64,000 bases of DNA, taken from contig NZ_JBITLV010000007.1 of assembly GCF_044465595.1 (NCBI RefSeq), positions 315,887 through 379,886 of the forward strand, in the 5' to 3' direction. Shown in pieces: positions 8,017-15,658 of this stretch; the stretch's first letter is position 1; each line of letters begins with the position of its first letter. A program made the translations under genes and the position numbers. This DNA comes from Spongisporangium articulatum (GTDB lineage: Bacteria; Actinomycetota; Actinomycetes; Actinomycetales; Kineosporiaceae). Under the pieces are notes generated by a model that was given only the letters and a program-made list of their open reading frames with translations, had not been told where the DNA came from and searched no databases.

Positions 8017-9612
8017 GTGAAAATGCGATTCCAGGTACCACCGAACTGGCCTGCTCCTCCCGCCGGCTGGGTGCCTCCGACGGGTTGGCAGCCAGATCCT
8101 TCGTGGGGTCCGGCCCCTGCCGGATGGGTCTTCTGGGTGGCGGAAGACGCACCATCCAGCGTACGACCGGATCAGCCCCGACATGCCAATCCACCTGCTT
8201 CCGCAGGCGGCTTCGAAGACATCATGCGCCCCGGGGCGGCCGCGCAGGGTTCGCACTCGGGGCAGGCACCCGACCGCAATCAGCCCCAGTCCGCCTCCTC
8301 CTCTGCAGCGTCATCGTCCGTGCCGCTGTTCGGAGCTCGTCGACAGGCACGCGAATTGGGGTCAGTCCTAGCTGATGTCCAAGCCGAAAACGCCGCCTTG
8401 CGCGAGCAACTGGCCGAGTTGGGAGCGCTGGACATCCTCCAGCTGCGCGATCGTCGGCGGCAATTGGAAGACGAAGTGCGGGCAGGCGCCGCGGCTCTGG
8501 ACGCGGCGCTCAGCGAACTCGACCAGGCCAAACGGGCGATCGTGGAGACACGAGAGGTTGCGATCCTCCAAGAGGTCGGCGTCTACGAGTATCAGCATCC
8601 GCTTCAGGATGCGGTCGCCTACAAGGCCGAGTTGGCCGAGCTGAAGAATCAGATCAAGGCGATGACCCTGAGGGACGGCGGGGCGGTCACCGGGGTCACG
8701 GACTGGACGGTCAACGGATCAGCCGCCCAGGGCCGGACCATGGTTCGTGAGACTTCCAAGCTGATGCTTCGGGCCTACAACGCTGAGGCCGACAATCTGG
8801 CTCGCAGCCTCAAGCCCTACAAGCTCGCGACCGCCCGTGAACGTCTCGACAAGGTTGCCTTCACCATCGAGAAGCTGGGCAAGACCCTGCAGATCCGGAT
8901 CTCACCCGAATACCACCGGTTGCGCATGTGGGAACTCAGCCTGACTGCCGACTATCTCGAGAAAGTCGCAGTAGAAAAGGAGCGGGAGCGGGAAGAGAAA
9001 GCCCGGCTGCGCGAGGAACAGAGAGTCCAGGCTGAAATCGAACGCGAGCGAGCCCGCCTGATCAAAGAGCAGCAGCACTACCTCAACGCCCTCACAGCTC
9101 TCCAAGTGAAGGGAGACCAGGAAGCGGTTCTCCGGATGCAGACCCAGTTGGCCGAAATCGAGTCGGCGATCAAGGACGTCGACTACCGGGCCGCCAACAT
9201 CCGCGCCGGGTATGTCTATGTGATCAGCAATATCGGAGCCTTTGGCCCGGGGATGGTCAAGATCGGGATGACGCGACGCTTGGATCCCATGGATCGGGTG
9301 AAGGAACTGGGAGACGCCTCCGTGCCGTTCCGGTTCGACGTGCATGCATTGTTCTTCTCGGACGACGCTGTGGGGATCGAGGCGAAACTGCACGCACACT
9401 TCGCCGAGCTTCGGGTCAACCAAATCAACCGGCGACGTGAGTTCTTCTATGCGACACCGGTCCAGGTGCGTGACCAGCTCTTGCAGCTCACAGGCGACTT
9501 GCTGACCTTCGATGAACTCCCCGAGGCCATCGAATACCGGCAGAGCGCGACGGCTCGCAGTGCTGTCGCTACCGTGGCAACTGACGAACAGGCCCTCCCA
9601 TCGCAATCGTGA
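8017..9612 (+). CDS. Coiled-coil protein with C-terminal T5orf172 (GIY-YIG) nuclease domain
   Basis: I chose GTG 8017 because GAGGGG lies 7 bases upstream; an in-frame GTG at 7972 would run through the inverted repeat. The 531-residue product opens with a Trp/Pro motif (PPNWPAPPAGWVPPTGW), a Ser-rich linker and a coiled coil. A DUF4041-like central region follows, then a Glu/Arg-rich helix (EKEREREEKARLREEQ). The C-terminal T5orf172 domain has GYVYVISN, MVKIGMTRRLDP and EAKLHAHF; the Y-V-Y, K-I-G-M-T-R and E residues fit the GIY-YIG core. T5orf172 proteins are common in phages and accessory regions. Base composition is visibly lower in GC than both flanks, which suggests transfer. The target and role, possibly defence, are unknown. 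Confidence 0.85.
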   Translation: MKMRFQVPPNWPAPPAGWVPPTGWQPDPSWGPAPAGWVFWVAEDAPSSVRPDQPRHANPPASAGGFEDIMRPGAAAQGSHSGQAPDRNQPQSASSSAASSSVPLFGARRQARELGSVLADVQAENAALREQLAELGALDILQLRDRRRQLEDEVRAGAAALDAALSELDQAKRAIVETREVAILQEVGVYEYQHPLQDAVAYKAELAELKNQIKAMTLRDGGAVTGVTDWTVNGSAAQGRTMVRETSKLMLRAYNAEADNLARSLKPYKLATARERLDKVAFTIEKLGKTLQIRISPEYHRLRMWELSLTADYLEKVAVEKEREREEKARLREEQRVQAEIERERARLIKEQQHYLNALTALQVKGDQEAVLRMQTQLAEIESAIKDVDYRAANIRAGYVYVISNIGAFGPGMVKIGMTRRLDPMDRVKELGDASVPFRFDVHALFFSDDAVGIEAKLHAHFAELRVNQINRRREFFYATPVQVRDQLLQLTGDLLTFDELPEAIEYRQSATARSAVATVATDEQALPSQS

Positions 9613-9614
9613 AG

Positions 9615-9637
9615 TCATGCGTTTGTGCATGATCACG
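9615..9637. repeat. Right arm of the split inverted repeat
   Basis: This is the exact reverse complement of 7912-7934 and begins 2 bases after the stop of the GIY-YIG gene. Together the arms frame the gene almost to the base, so gene plus arms behave like one insertion into a compact hairpin of the type seen at 35503. No target-site duplication or transposase gene is visible. Confidence 0.85.
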
Positions 9638-9648
9638 GACAAGGAGGG

Positions 9649-10668
9649 TCAGTCGACGAAGAGGCGCTCGTCGACGAGCTCTTCGGGGACGTCCTCGGCG
9701 TCGCGTTCGAACCGGCTCTGCTCCAGGCGCTTCCGGAGCTGGAGGTCGATACCGGCCACGCCGGAACGGTTCTTCTCGATCGTCAGCACCACGTAGTCGC
9801 GGAACCGCTCCACCGAGCGGGTGTCGTACACCAGGTGGTGCCGGGCGACGACGTCGAACTTCTCGTTCAGCAGCAGGATGACGTCCGCCTCGTAGGCCAG
9901 CCCGGCCGGGCCGTGCAGGTGGTTGACCCGCAACCGGCGGCCGGGGGTGAGCCCGGCCTTGTCGGCGGCACTGACCGCGAGCACCGGGACGCCGAGGTCC
10001 AGCGCGATGCTCTTCAGGCCGGCGACGGCCCGGGCGATGCGGTCGTCGTCCGACGTCCCGCCGTCCACCGGGATCTTCTGCAGGTAGTCGACGACGAGCA
10101 GCGGCGTCCGGCCCGTGCGCTCGGCGGCGGCCGTCACGAACGCCCGGATCTCCTTCAGCCCAGCGGGTTCCGGCCCGGCGGGGTGCACGAGCAACCGGTC
10201 GCCGTAGCCGCGCAGCGACGCGACGGCCGACGCCCCGCCGAAGCTGGTGGACAGCCGTTCCTCCAGCGAACCGCCGCGGGTGCGCTCCAGCGCCTCGCGC
10301 ACCCGGCGCAGGTGCACGCCCTCCATGCCGATCGAGTCGCCGGCCTCGAGCGAGACCATCCGCTCCAGCAGGGTCACCTGGTCGTGCTCGTAGGAGACGA
10401 CCACGCACGCCTCACCGCCGGCCGCGGCGTGCCGGGCGACCATCAGCGCGAACGCGGTCTTGCCCAGCCCCTGGGGACCGCCGAGCAGGCACAGTTCACC
10501 GCCGCGCAACCCGCCGGCGAGGTACCGGTCGAGCAGCCCGAACCCGGTGGGCAGCGGGCGGGCGGCGGGCGCCTGACCGGCGAGCAGCAGTTCGTCGGCG
10601 CGGTTGAGGACCTCGCCGAGGGACAGCAGGGGCGGGTGTGACGCGGGTGGTGTTTCGGGCGTAACCAC
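9649..10668 (-). CDS. DnaB/RecA-like ATPase, helicase C-domain only
   Basis: GTG 10668 is preferred because GAGGGGAGAA sits just upstream on the minus strand; an in-frame TTG at 10683 would include that site. The 339-residue protein has a RecA-fold core: GFGLLDRYLAGGLRGGEL, Walker A GGPQGLGKTA, a C-terminal Walker B LLVVDYLQ, and late motifs AYEADVILLL and IEKNRSG. These match the C-terminal domain of replicative DnaB helicase. The DnaB N-terminal domain is absent, so this is not the housekeeping helicase. It is divergent from the sensor kinase gene (63-base gap) and convergent with the GIY-YIG gene. Role unknown; a KaiC/RadA-like signalling ATPase is an alternative. Confidence 0.75.
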   Translation of the reverse strand: MVTPETPPASHPPLLSLGEVLNRADELLLAGQAPAARPLPTGFGLLDRYLAGGLRGGELCLLGGPQGLGKTAFALMVARHAAAGGEACVVVSYEHDQVTLLERMVSLEAGDSIGMEGVHLRRVREALERTRGGSLEERLSTSFGGASAVASLRGYGDRLLVHPAGPEPAGLKEIRAFVTAAAERTGRTPLLVVDYLQKIPVDGGTSDDDRIARAVAGLKSIALDLGVPVLAVSAADKAGLTPGRRLRVNHLHGPAGLAYEADVILLLNEKFDVVARHHLVYDTRSVERFRDYVVLTIEKNRSGVAGIDLQLRKRLEQSRFERDAEDVPEELVDERLFVD

Positions 10669-10731
10669 CCGTTCTCCCCTCAACCGGATCTGTCTCGCGG
10701 ATCGGACGATCGCAAGCCAGGAGTATCACTC

Positions 10732-12513
10732 GTGTGGCAGATTGTCACCGTGCCGTCACGACAGCTTCAGGACCGGAACGGGTTCCTGCCCCTCCTCCTG
10801 CGCTCCGGGATCATCGTGCTCGCGGCCTGCATCACGCTCGGGGTGAGCACCAAGTCCGAGAGCACCGACCCCGCGACGGCGCAGGCCATCCACCCGGTCG
10901 AGATCGTCGTCCCGGCCCTGCTGCTCCTGCTGGTCGCCGCGATCGCCTCGCTGCCGCTGTCGCGGTTCGTCCCCCCGCTGTACGTCGCGGTGACCGAGAC
11001 GATCGTGGCCGCAGTCATCGTCGGTGTCGTCGGCCCGGCCGGGGCGCTCTTCCTGCTCTACCTGATCGTGCCGCTCTGGACGGCAGCCATGGCCGCCGGC
11101 GCCGTGGCCGGTCTGGCCTGCGCGGCAACGAGTTTCGCGGTCGTGGCCGGCGTCTACGTGTCCTGGTCGCTGAGCAGCGAGGGGCGGGTCCAGACCGGCA
11201 ACCTGACCGAGCCGTCGCTGATCGCGGCGATGCTCTGCATCTTCCTGGGCGTCCCCGGGGTGGGCGCCTGGATGCGCCGCATCCGCGACGAGTCCGCCCC
11301 CGACAGCGAACCCGCCTACGCGGACGCGCACCGGCTGCTGTCGGAACTGCACGTCGTGGCCCGGCAGCTCAGCCTCGGCCTCGACCCCCGCACGCTGGCC
11401 CAGGCGCTCGCGGACGACGTGCGCACCGTCGTCCCCCAGGCCACCACCGTGGTGCTGGCCCGCTCCCCCGGCGGCCGGTTCGTCGCGTTGGTAGGCGAGG
11501 AGCCGGACGACGACGCCGAGGTCGCGATCGAGGACGCCTGGATCACGGCGAGCCCCGTGCAGAGGTTGTTCGGCGACGTGGTGCTGACCGCGGTCCCGGT
11601 GCTGATGGGCGAGCGGGTGGTGGCGCTCGTCGTGCTGACCACCGATGCCGCCATCGACCGGCCGACACTGGTCCGGTGCCGCGCGGTGATCGAGCAGTCC
11701 GGGCCGCGGCTGGCCAGCGCGATGCTGTTCGACGACGTGCGCCGACTGGCCACCACGGACGAGCGGATGCGGCTGGCCCGCGAGATCCACGACGGCATCG
11801 CCCAGGACCTGGCCAGCGTCGGCTACGCGCTGGACGACATCCGCCGCGACGCCCCCGAGGAGACCGCGCAGGGCATCGCGTCGGTCCGCCAGCAGCTGCA
11901 GACGATGGTCGCGGACCTGCGGATGAGCATCTTCGACCTGCGCGCCGGTGTCGACGACAGCGTCGGCCTGGGTACCGCGATCAGTGAGCACGTGCAGCGG
12001 GTCGGCGCCCAGTCGGGCCTGAAGGTGCACATCTCGATGGACGAGTCGCGCCGCCGGCTGCCGGTCAGCGTCGAGGTCGAGGTGCTGCGCATCGTCCAGG
12101 AGGCGGTGGCCAACGTGCGCCGCCACGCGCGGGCCCGCAACCTCTGGCTGACCGTGACGGTCGAACCGCCGCGGGCCCACGTGCAGGTGATCGACGACGG
12201 TCGCGGCCTGCGCCCCGGCCGGCCCGACAGCTTCGGCATCACCGGGATGCGGGAGCGGGCCCGCCGGATCGGCGCGACCCTCAACGTCGGCCCGGGCCCC
12301 GAGGGCGGCACCCTCGTGGAGATCGGGCTGGGCACGTTCCCCGGGCAGGTGCCCCGCGACACGGGGCCGCTGCCCCGCACCCCCGTCACGCGCGAGTCCC
12401 TCACCGACCCGCGTGGCATCCCGCTGCTGAGACCACCAGCGCGCAGTGAAGAGAACCGACCCGCGACGGCGATGGCCGACGTCCGCGGGGCTGACCAGGA
12501 GGTAAAGCAGTGA
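10732..12513 (+). CDS. Membrane sensor histidine kinase (NarL/DesK-type)
   Basis: The 593-residue protein starts at GTG 10732 with CAGGAG 8 bases upstream. About five membrane helices occupy residues 20-175. A GAF-like region (about 195-340) precedes a HisKA_3 dimerisation domain with the phospho-accepting H353 in REIHDGIAQDLASVG. The HATPase domain shows QEAVANVRRHA, VIDDGRGL and FGITGMRERA. The last 60 residues are a disordered tail. Its stop overlaps the next start (GTGA), making a coupled pair with the LuxR-type regulator. The signal sensed is unknown; control of the nearby pilin genes is possible from position only. Confidence 0.93.
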   Translation: MWQIVTVPSRQLQDRNGFLPLLLRSGIIVLAACITLGVSTKSESTDPATAQAIHPVEIVVPALLLLLVAAIASLPLSRFVPPLYVAVTETIVAAVIVGVVGPAGALFLLYLIVPLWTAAMAAGAVAGLACAATSFAVVAGVYVSWSLSSEGRVQTGNLTEPSLIAAMLCIFLGVPGVGAWMRRIRDESAPDSEPAYADAHRLLSELHVVARQLSLGLDPRTLAQALADDVRTVVPQATTVVLARSPGGRFVALVGEEPDDDAEVAIEDAWITASPVQRLFGDVVLTAVPVLMGERVVALVVLTTDAAIDRPTLVRCRAVIEQSGPRLASAMLFDDVRRLATTDERMRLAREIHDGIAQDLASVGYALDDIRRDAPEETAQGIASVRQQLQTMVADLRMSIFDLRAGVDDSVGLGTAISEHVQRVGAQSGLKVHISMDESRRRLPVSVEVEVLRIVQEAVANVRRHARARNLWLTVTVEPPRAHVQVIDDGRGLRPGRPDSFGITGMRERARRIGATLNVGPGPEGGTLVEIGLGTFPGQVPRDTGPLPRTPVTRESLTDPRGIPLLRPPARSEENRPATAMADVRGADQEVKQ

Positions 12514-13169
12514 CCACAGCCGGGGACACCCTGCGCGTCGTACTCGTCGACGATCATCAACTGATCCGCGAGGGGCTCCGCCGCGCCTTCGACCGCGCGG
12601 GGGACATCGAGGTCGTGGGCGAGGCGGGTTCCGTCGCCGACGCCCTGACGCAGCTGGAGCGGCTGCGCCCCGACGTCCTGGTGACCGACGTCCGGCTGCC
12701 CGACGGCGACGGCATCTCGCTGACCACGCAGGTGCGCCAGGGCAACCCGACCATGGGCATCGTCGTCCTGACGATGTACGCCGGTGACGACCAGGTGTTC
12801 GCGGCACTGGACGCCGGAGCGTCGGGCTTCGTCGGCAAGGACGCCCCCGCCGAGGAGGTCGTGGCCGCCGCCCGGCACGCGGCCGCCAACCCGCGGGCCT
12901 TCACCGCGCGCGACCTGGCCGGGGCCATGCAGCGCCGGATGAGCGCCCCCGCGGGCCCGAAGCTGTCCCCGCGCGAGCGCGAGGTGCTCGACCTGCTCGT
13001 CGACGGCCTGGCCATCGCGCAGATCGCGCGCCGGCTCTACATCAGCGAGTCGACGGCCAAGACGCACGTCGCGAACATCTACGAGAAGCTCGGCGCCGGG
13101 AACCGCGCGCAGGCCGTGATGGCGGCCGTGCGGCTCGGCCTGGTCAACGACGAGAAGTCCCACCGCTGA
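12510..13169 (+). CDS. LuxR/NarL-family response regulator
   Basis: The 219-residue protein has a complete receiver domain (VLVDDHQLIREGLRR, phospho-acceptor D60 in VTDVRLPDGDG, VVLTMYAGDD, and lysine in GFVGKDAP). A LuxR helix-turn-helix follows at about 150-212 (LSPREREVLDLLVDG, YISESTAKTHVANIY). GTG 12510 has a strong AGGAGG 8 bases upstream. It is co-translated with the histidine kinase. Two Flp pilin genes lie downstream after a terminator, so it is a candidate regulator of pilus expression. Confidence 0.95.
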   Translation: MTTAGDTLRVVLVDDHQLIREGLRRAFDRAGDIEVVGEAGSVADALTQLERLRPDVLVTDVRLPDGDGISLTTQVRQGNPTMGIVVLTMYAGDDQVFAALDAGASGFVGKDAPAEEVVAAARHAAANPRAFTARDLAGAMQRRMSAPAGPKLSPREREVLDLLVDGLAIAQIARRLYISESTAKTHVANIYEKLGAGNRAQAVMAAVRLGLVNDEKSHR

Positions 13170-13200
13170 CTTTCCGTTCAACAGCTCCACCCGTCCGTAA

Positions 13201-13235
13201 CCGAAGGCGCCCCGGAATGCCCGGGGCGCCTTCGG
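13201..13235 (+). terminator. Strong hairpin after the two-component operon
   Basis: A perfect 15-base stem (CCGAAGGCGCCCCGG and its complement) with a 5-base loop lies 31 bases after the regulator stop. There is no U-tract, which is common for actinobacterial terminators. Confidence 0.85.
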
Positions 13236-13451
13236 CGTCGAAAGACCAGTGATCGGACGACTTCAGAGGGTTACAACAGGCCGTTGACCAGGCTAAACAT
13301 GATTCGCGTAGGACATTCGGACGATCCTCTCGCAGGCTCTTCTCCTGATCCGTGATGTCCTTTAGGTACGGAGCGCAATCGGAGTGGCACGCTGAGCATG
13401 TATTCGGAGGAGGAACACATCCTCGTACCGGGCATCCAGGAAGGGATCCGC

Positions 13452-13679
13452 ATGCTCACCAAACTCCGCTCCACGGTGCAGGGCGCGAAGGACCGGGGCG
13501 CGTCCGCTGTCGAGTACGGCCTGATGGTCGCCGCCATCGCCGCCGTCATCGTGGCGATCGTCTTCGGCCTGGGCAACCTCGTCGGCAACACCCTCGACGA
13601 CACCTGCCAGTCGATCACCGGCCAGGGTGTCGCCGGCGCCGGAAACGGTTGCGAGGCTGTCGTACCGAACGGCGGCTGA
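13452..13679 (+). CDS. flp: Flp-family type IVb pilin, first copy
   Basis: The 75-residue prepilin starts at ATG 13452 with AGGAAGGGA upstream. The short basic leader ends in DRG, followed by ASAVEYGLMVAAIAAVIVAI: cleavage is expected after the Gly, leaving a mature N-terminus with the conserved Glu at position 5, then Tyr and a hydrophobic helix. Two Cys residues in the tail (DDTCQSI, GNGCEA) could form a disulfide. The product should be the major subunit for the tad machine encoded at 297-6088. The 216-base leader region (13236-13451) holds the promoter; I see no clear hexamers in it. Confidence 0.93.
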   Translation: MLTKLRSTVQGAKDRGASAVEYGLMVAAIAAVIVAIVFGLGNLVGNTLDDTCQSITGQGVAGAGNGCEAVVPNGG

Positions 13680-13703
13680 CCGAACATCGCTCCAAGTACC
13701 CCC

Positions 13704-13737
13704 TCGAAGCCCGGGAGCTCACGCTTCCGGGCTTCGA
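13704..13737 (+). terminator. Hairpin after the first pilin gene
   Basis: TCGAAGCCCGGGAGC pairs with GCTTCCGGGCTTCGA around a 4-base loop with one G-U pair, 24 bases after the pilin stop. The remaining 216 bases to the second pilin are less GC-rich than the surroundings and probably carry its promoter; no gene is visible there. Confidence 0.75.
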
Positions 13738-13953
13738 CGCGTCCGGACCGGATGAACCGCGAAGATCGTTTGTTCGTGTCACACCTTGCACTTCTGTTCG
13801 CTCACAGCAATGCTTCGACTACTCAACGAATCCACCGTTCACCCGATCATGGCTGTAGTCACCTCCTGACAACCGGTGATCGTGCCAGGGTGATGAGCAC
13901 GGGGAACGTCTCAACCGCGGAACGTGCCGCGGCTGGCGAAGGAGAGGGACGCG

Positions 13954-14181
13954 ATGTCAGCTCGGACCCGACGGGCGCTGCGCGCCATCGGCGATCGGGG
14001 TGCCTCGGCCGTGGAGTACGGGCTCATGGTGGCCGCCGTCGCCGGAGTCATCGCGGTGCTCGTGTTCGGCTTCGGCACCTGGCTGGACAACGTCTTCACC
14101 AAGACCGGTGACTGCCTGGCCGCCCAGCAGGACGCCGGCGCCGGCTTCCCGACCTGCCCCGAGCGGGCCCCCGGCCGCTGA
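13954..14181 (+). CDS. flp: Flp-family type IVb pilin, second copy
   Basis: The 75-residue prepilin starts at ATG 13954 behind GGAGAGGGA. It shares the DRGASAVEYGLMVAAVAG block with the first pilin, including the predicted processing site, Glu5 and Tyr6. The tail differs (TKTGDCLAAQQDAGAG) but also has two Cys. Separate leaders and a terminator between the copies suggest they are expressed independently, perhaps as major and minor pilins. Confidence 0.92.
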   Translation: MSARTRRALRAIGDRGASAVEYGLMVAAVAGVIAVLVFGFGTWLDNVFTKTGDCLAAQQDAGAGFPTCPERAPGR

Positions 14182-14201
14182 GGCTGCCCCGAAGCGGCTA
14201 G

Positions 14202-14207
14202 TAGCGT
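14202..14207 (+). promoter_or_regulatory. -10 element for a probable leaderless transcript
   Basis: TAGCGT ends 8 bases before ATG 14216, matching the TAnnnT plus 6-8 bases plus start-codon pattern seen repeatedly in this window. No ribosome site is present before that ATG. Confidence 0.55.
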
Positions 14208-14215
14208 TCCCGCCC

Positions 14216-15610
14216 ATGCGACGGAACGCTCCTCCCCTGGCCGCCCTCCTCGCCCCGGCCCTCGTGGTGGTGGGCATGTCGGTCGCCACGCACAGCGTCG
14301 TCCGTTACAAGCTCTGGATCGTCGCCGTCTACACGGCCCTCGCGCTGGGCCTGGCCGCCTGGCAGCTGCGGCGCCCCCCGACGTCCGCACCCTCCCTGAC
14401 GGCCACCGCAGGTGGCCTGGCGCTCGCGTTCGCGCTCGCCGTCCCCCTCGACGTACGGGTGTGGGCCTACAGCTACACGACACTGCCCCAGCGCGAGCAG
14501 GTGCGCTGGCTGTTCGGACTGGTCTCCCTGGTGGTCGCCGTGCTGCTGCTGGTGACCCTCCTGCGGGCCCGGGCGGGCCAGGACCTGCGCCGGCTGCCCG
14601 ACGCCGCCCTGGCCGTCGCCGTCGTCGGCTACCTGATCGCCGCCGTCCTGCTCATCCGCTGGAGCCCGCACCCGAAGATCGACGTCTGGGTGACGCTGCA
14701 GCAGGCCGCCGACGCGATCCCGCGGCCGCAGAACTTCTACGCCATGAACTGGCACGACTCCCCCGGCGTTCAGGACGCCTTCACCTACCTCCCCTTCACC
14801 GCGCTGTTGTTGGCTCCGGGCCGCTGGCTGGCCGGTGACGTCCGCTGGGCGCTGGTGGTGATCACCGTGCTGGGCGCGCTCGCCGTCCGGCTGCTGGCGG
14901 TGCGGGGCGGACGCCGGGAGCCCGGTTCCGCGGACCCGGCGCCGCGGGCGGTGGTCGCCGCCGCCGGGGGTGCGGCGCTGCTGCTGCTGATGCCCGGGAC
15001 GGCGACGCAGATCGAGCAGGCCTGGACCGAACCGCTCCTGCTGGCCTGCCTCGCCGGCTGGGCGCTCGGGGTGCACCGCCTGGACGACGGGCGCGGTTGG
15101 TCGCTCCTGGCGATCGTGTGTCTCGCGCTCGGGCTGGCCAGCAAGCAGCACCTGGTCCTGCTGCTGCCGTTGCTGGCGGTGTGGCCGCGGTTCGGCTGGC
15201 GGCGCACGCTCGCGTCGGCCGTACTGGGTGGGCTGTTCGTGCTGCCGTGGTTCCTCGCCTCGCCCGCCGACATGTGGCACGACACCGTGTCGATGCTGGT
15301 GAACTTCCAGCCGCTGCTGTTCGCCGACACCCTCTACATCGCGGCCATCCACGAGCTGTCCTGGACGCCTCCGTTCTGGCTGACCGGGTTCCTGGTGCTC
15401 GGCACGTGGGTGGGGGCGGCGCTGCTCATCCAGCGCCGGCAGCCCGACCTCGCGGGGGTGCTGCGCTGGGCCGCGCTGGTGCTGTTCGTGGCCAACCTGG
15501 TGAACAAGCAGGCCTTCTACAACCAGTTCTGGCTCGTGGCGGCGCTCGTCGTGGTCTCGCTGGCCGTCGTCGAACGCCCCGAGCCGCGAGTGGAACGTTC
15601 TGCCCCGTAA
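14216..15610 (+). CDS. Polytopic membrane glycosyltransferase-like protein
   Basis: The 464-residue protein is almost entirely hydrophobic, with about 11-12 membrane helices and an extracytoplasmic loop including DAIPRPQNFYAMNWHDSPG. The layout resembles GT-C fold, polyprenyl-phosphate-sugar-dependent mannosyltransferases or DUF2029-like proteins of actinomycetes. No definite catalytic motif is recognised, so the substrate is open. It is convergent with the PimB'-like gene, and an envelope glycan role is plausible. Confidence 0.6.
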   Translation: MRRNAPPLAALLAPALVVVGMSVATHSVVRYKLWIVAVYTALALGLAAWQLRRPPTSAPSLTATAGGLALAFALAVPLDVRVWAYSYTTLPQREQVRWLFGLVSLVVAVLLLVTLLRARAGQDLRRLPDAALAVAVVGYLIAAVLLIRWSPHPKIDVWVTLQQAADAIPRPQNFYAMNWHDSPGVQDAFTYLPFTALLLAPGRWLAGDVRWALVVITVLGALAVRLLAVRGGRREPGSADPAPRAVVAAAGGAALLLLMPGTATQIEQAWTEPLLLACLAGWALGVHRLDDGRGWSLLAIVCLALGLASKQHLVLLLPLLAVWPRFGWRRTLASAVLGGLFVLPWFLASPADMWHDTVSMLVNFQPLLFADTLYIAAIHELSWTPPFWLTGFLVLGTWVGAALLIQRRQPDLAGVLRWAALVLFVANLVNKQAFYNQFWLVAALVVVSLAVVERPEPRVERSAP

Positions 15611-15653
15611 GACCGGCCGATCGACCCCCTGACGGGGCAGAACGTTCCACTCG
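15587..15653. terminator. Bidirectional terminator hairpin containing a stop codon
   Basis: Arms 15587-15608 and 15632-15653 form a perfect 22-base stem. The first arm covers the end of the membrane protein gene and touches its TAA stop; the second ends 5 bases before the stop of the convergent PimB'-like gene. Confidence 0.8.
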
Positions 15654-15658
15654 GCGCC

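Noticed and set aside
8017..9612. Complete restriction-modification or defence system around the GIY-YIG gene
   Set aside because: No methyltransferase, helicase partner or second cargo gene is found between the repeat arms; the neighbours are ordinary.
13398..13451. Longer first-pilin start at ATG 13398
   Set aside because: The extra 18 residues would give an acidic leader unlike Flp prepilins; ATG 13452 has a good ribosome site and the usual leader.
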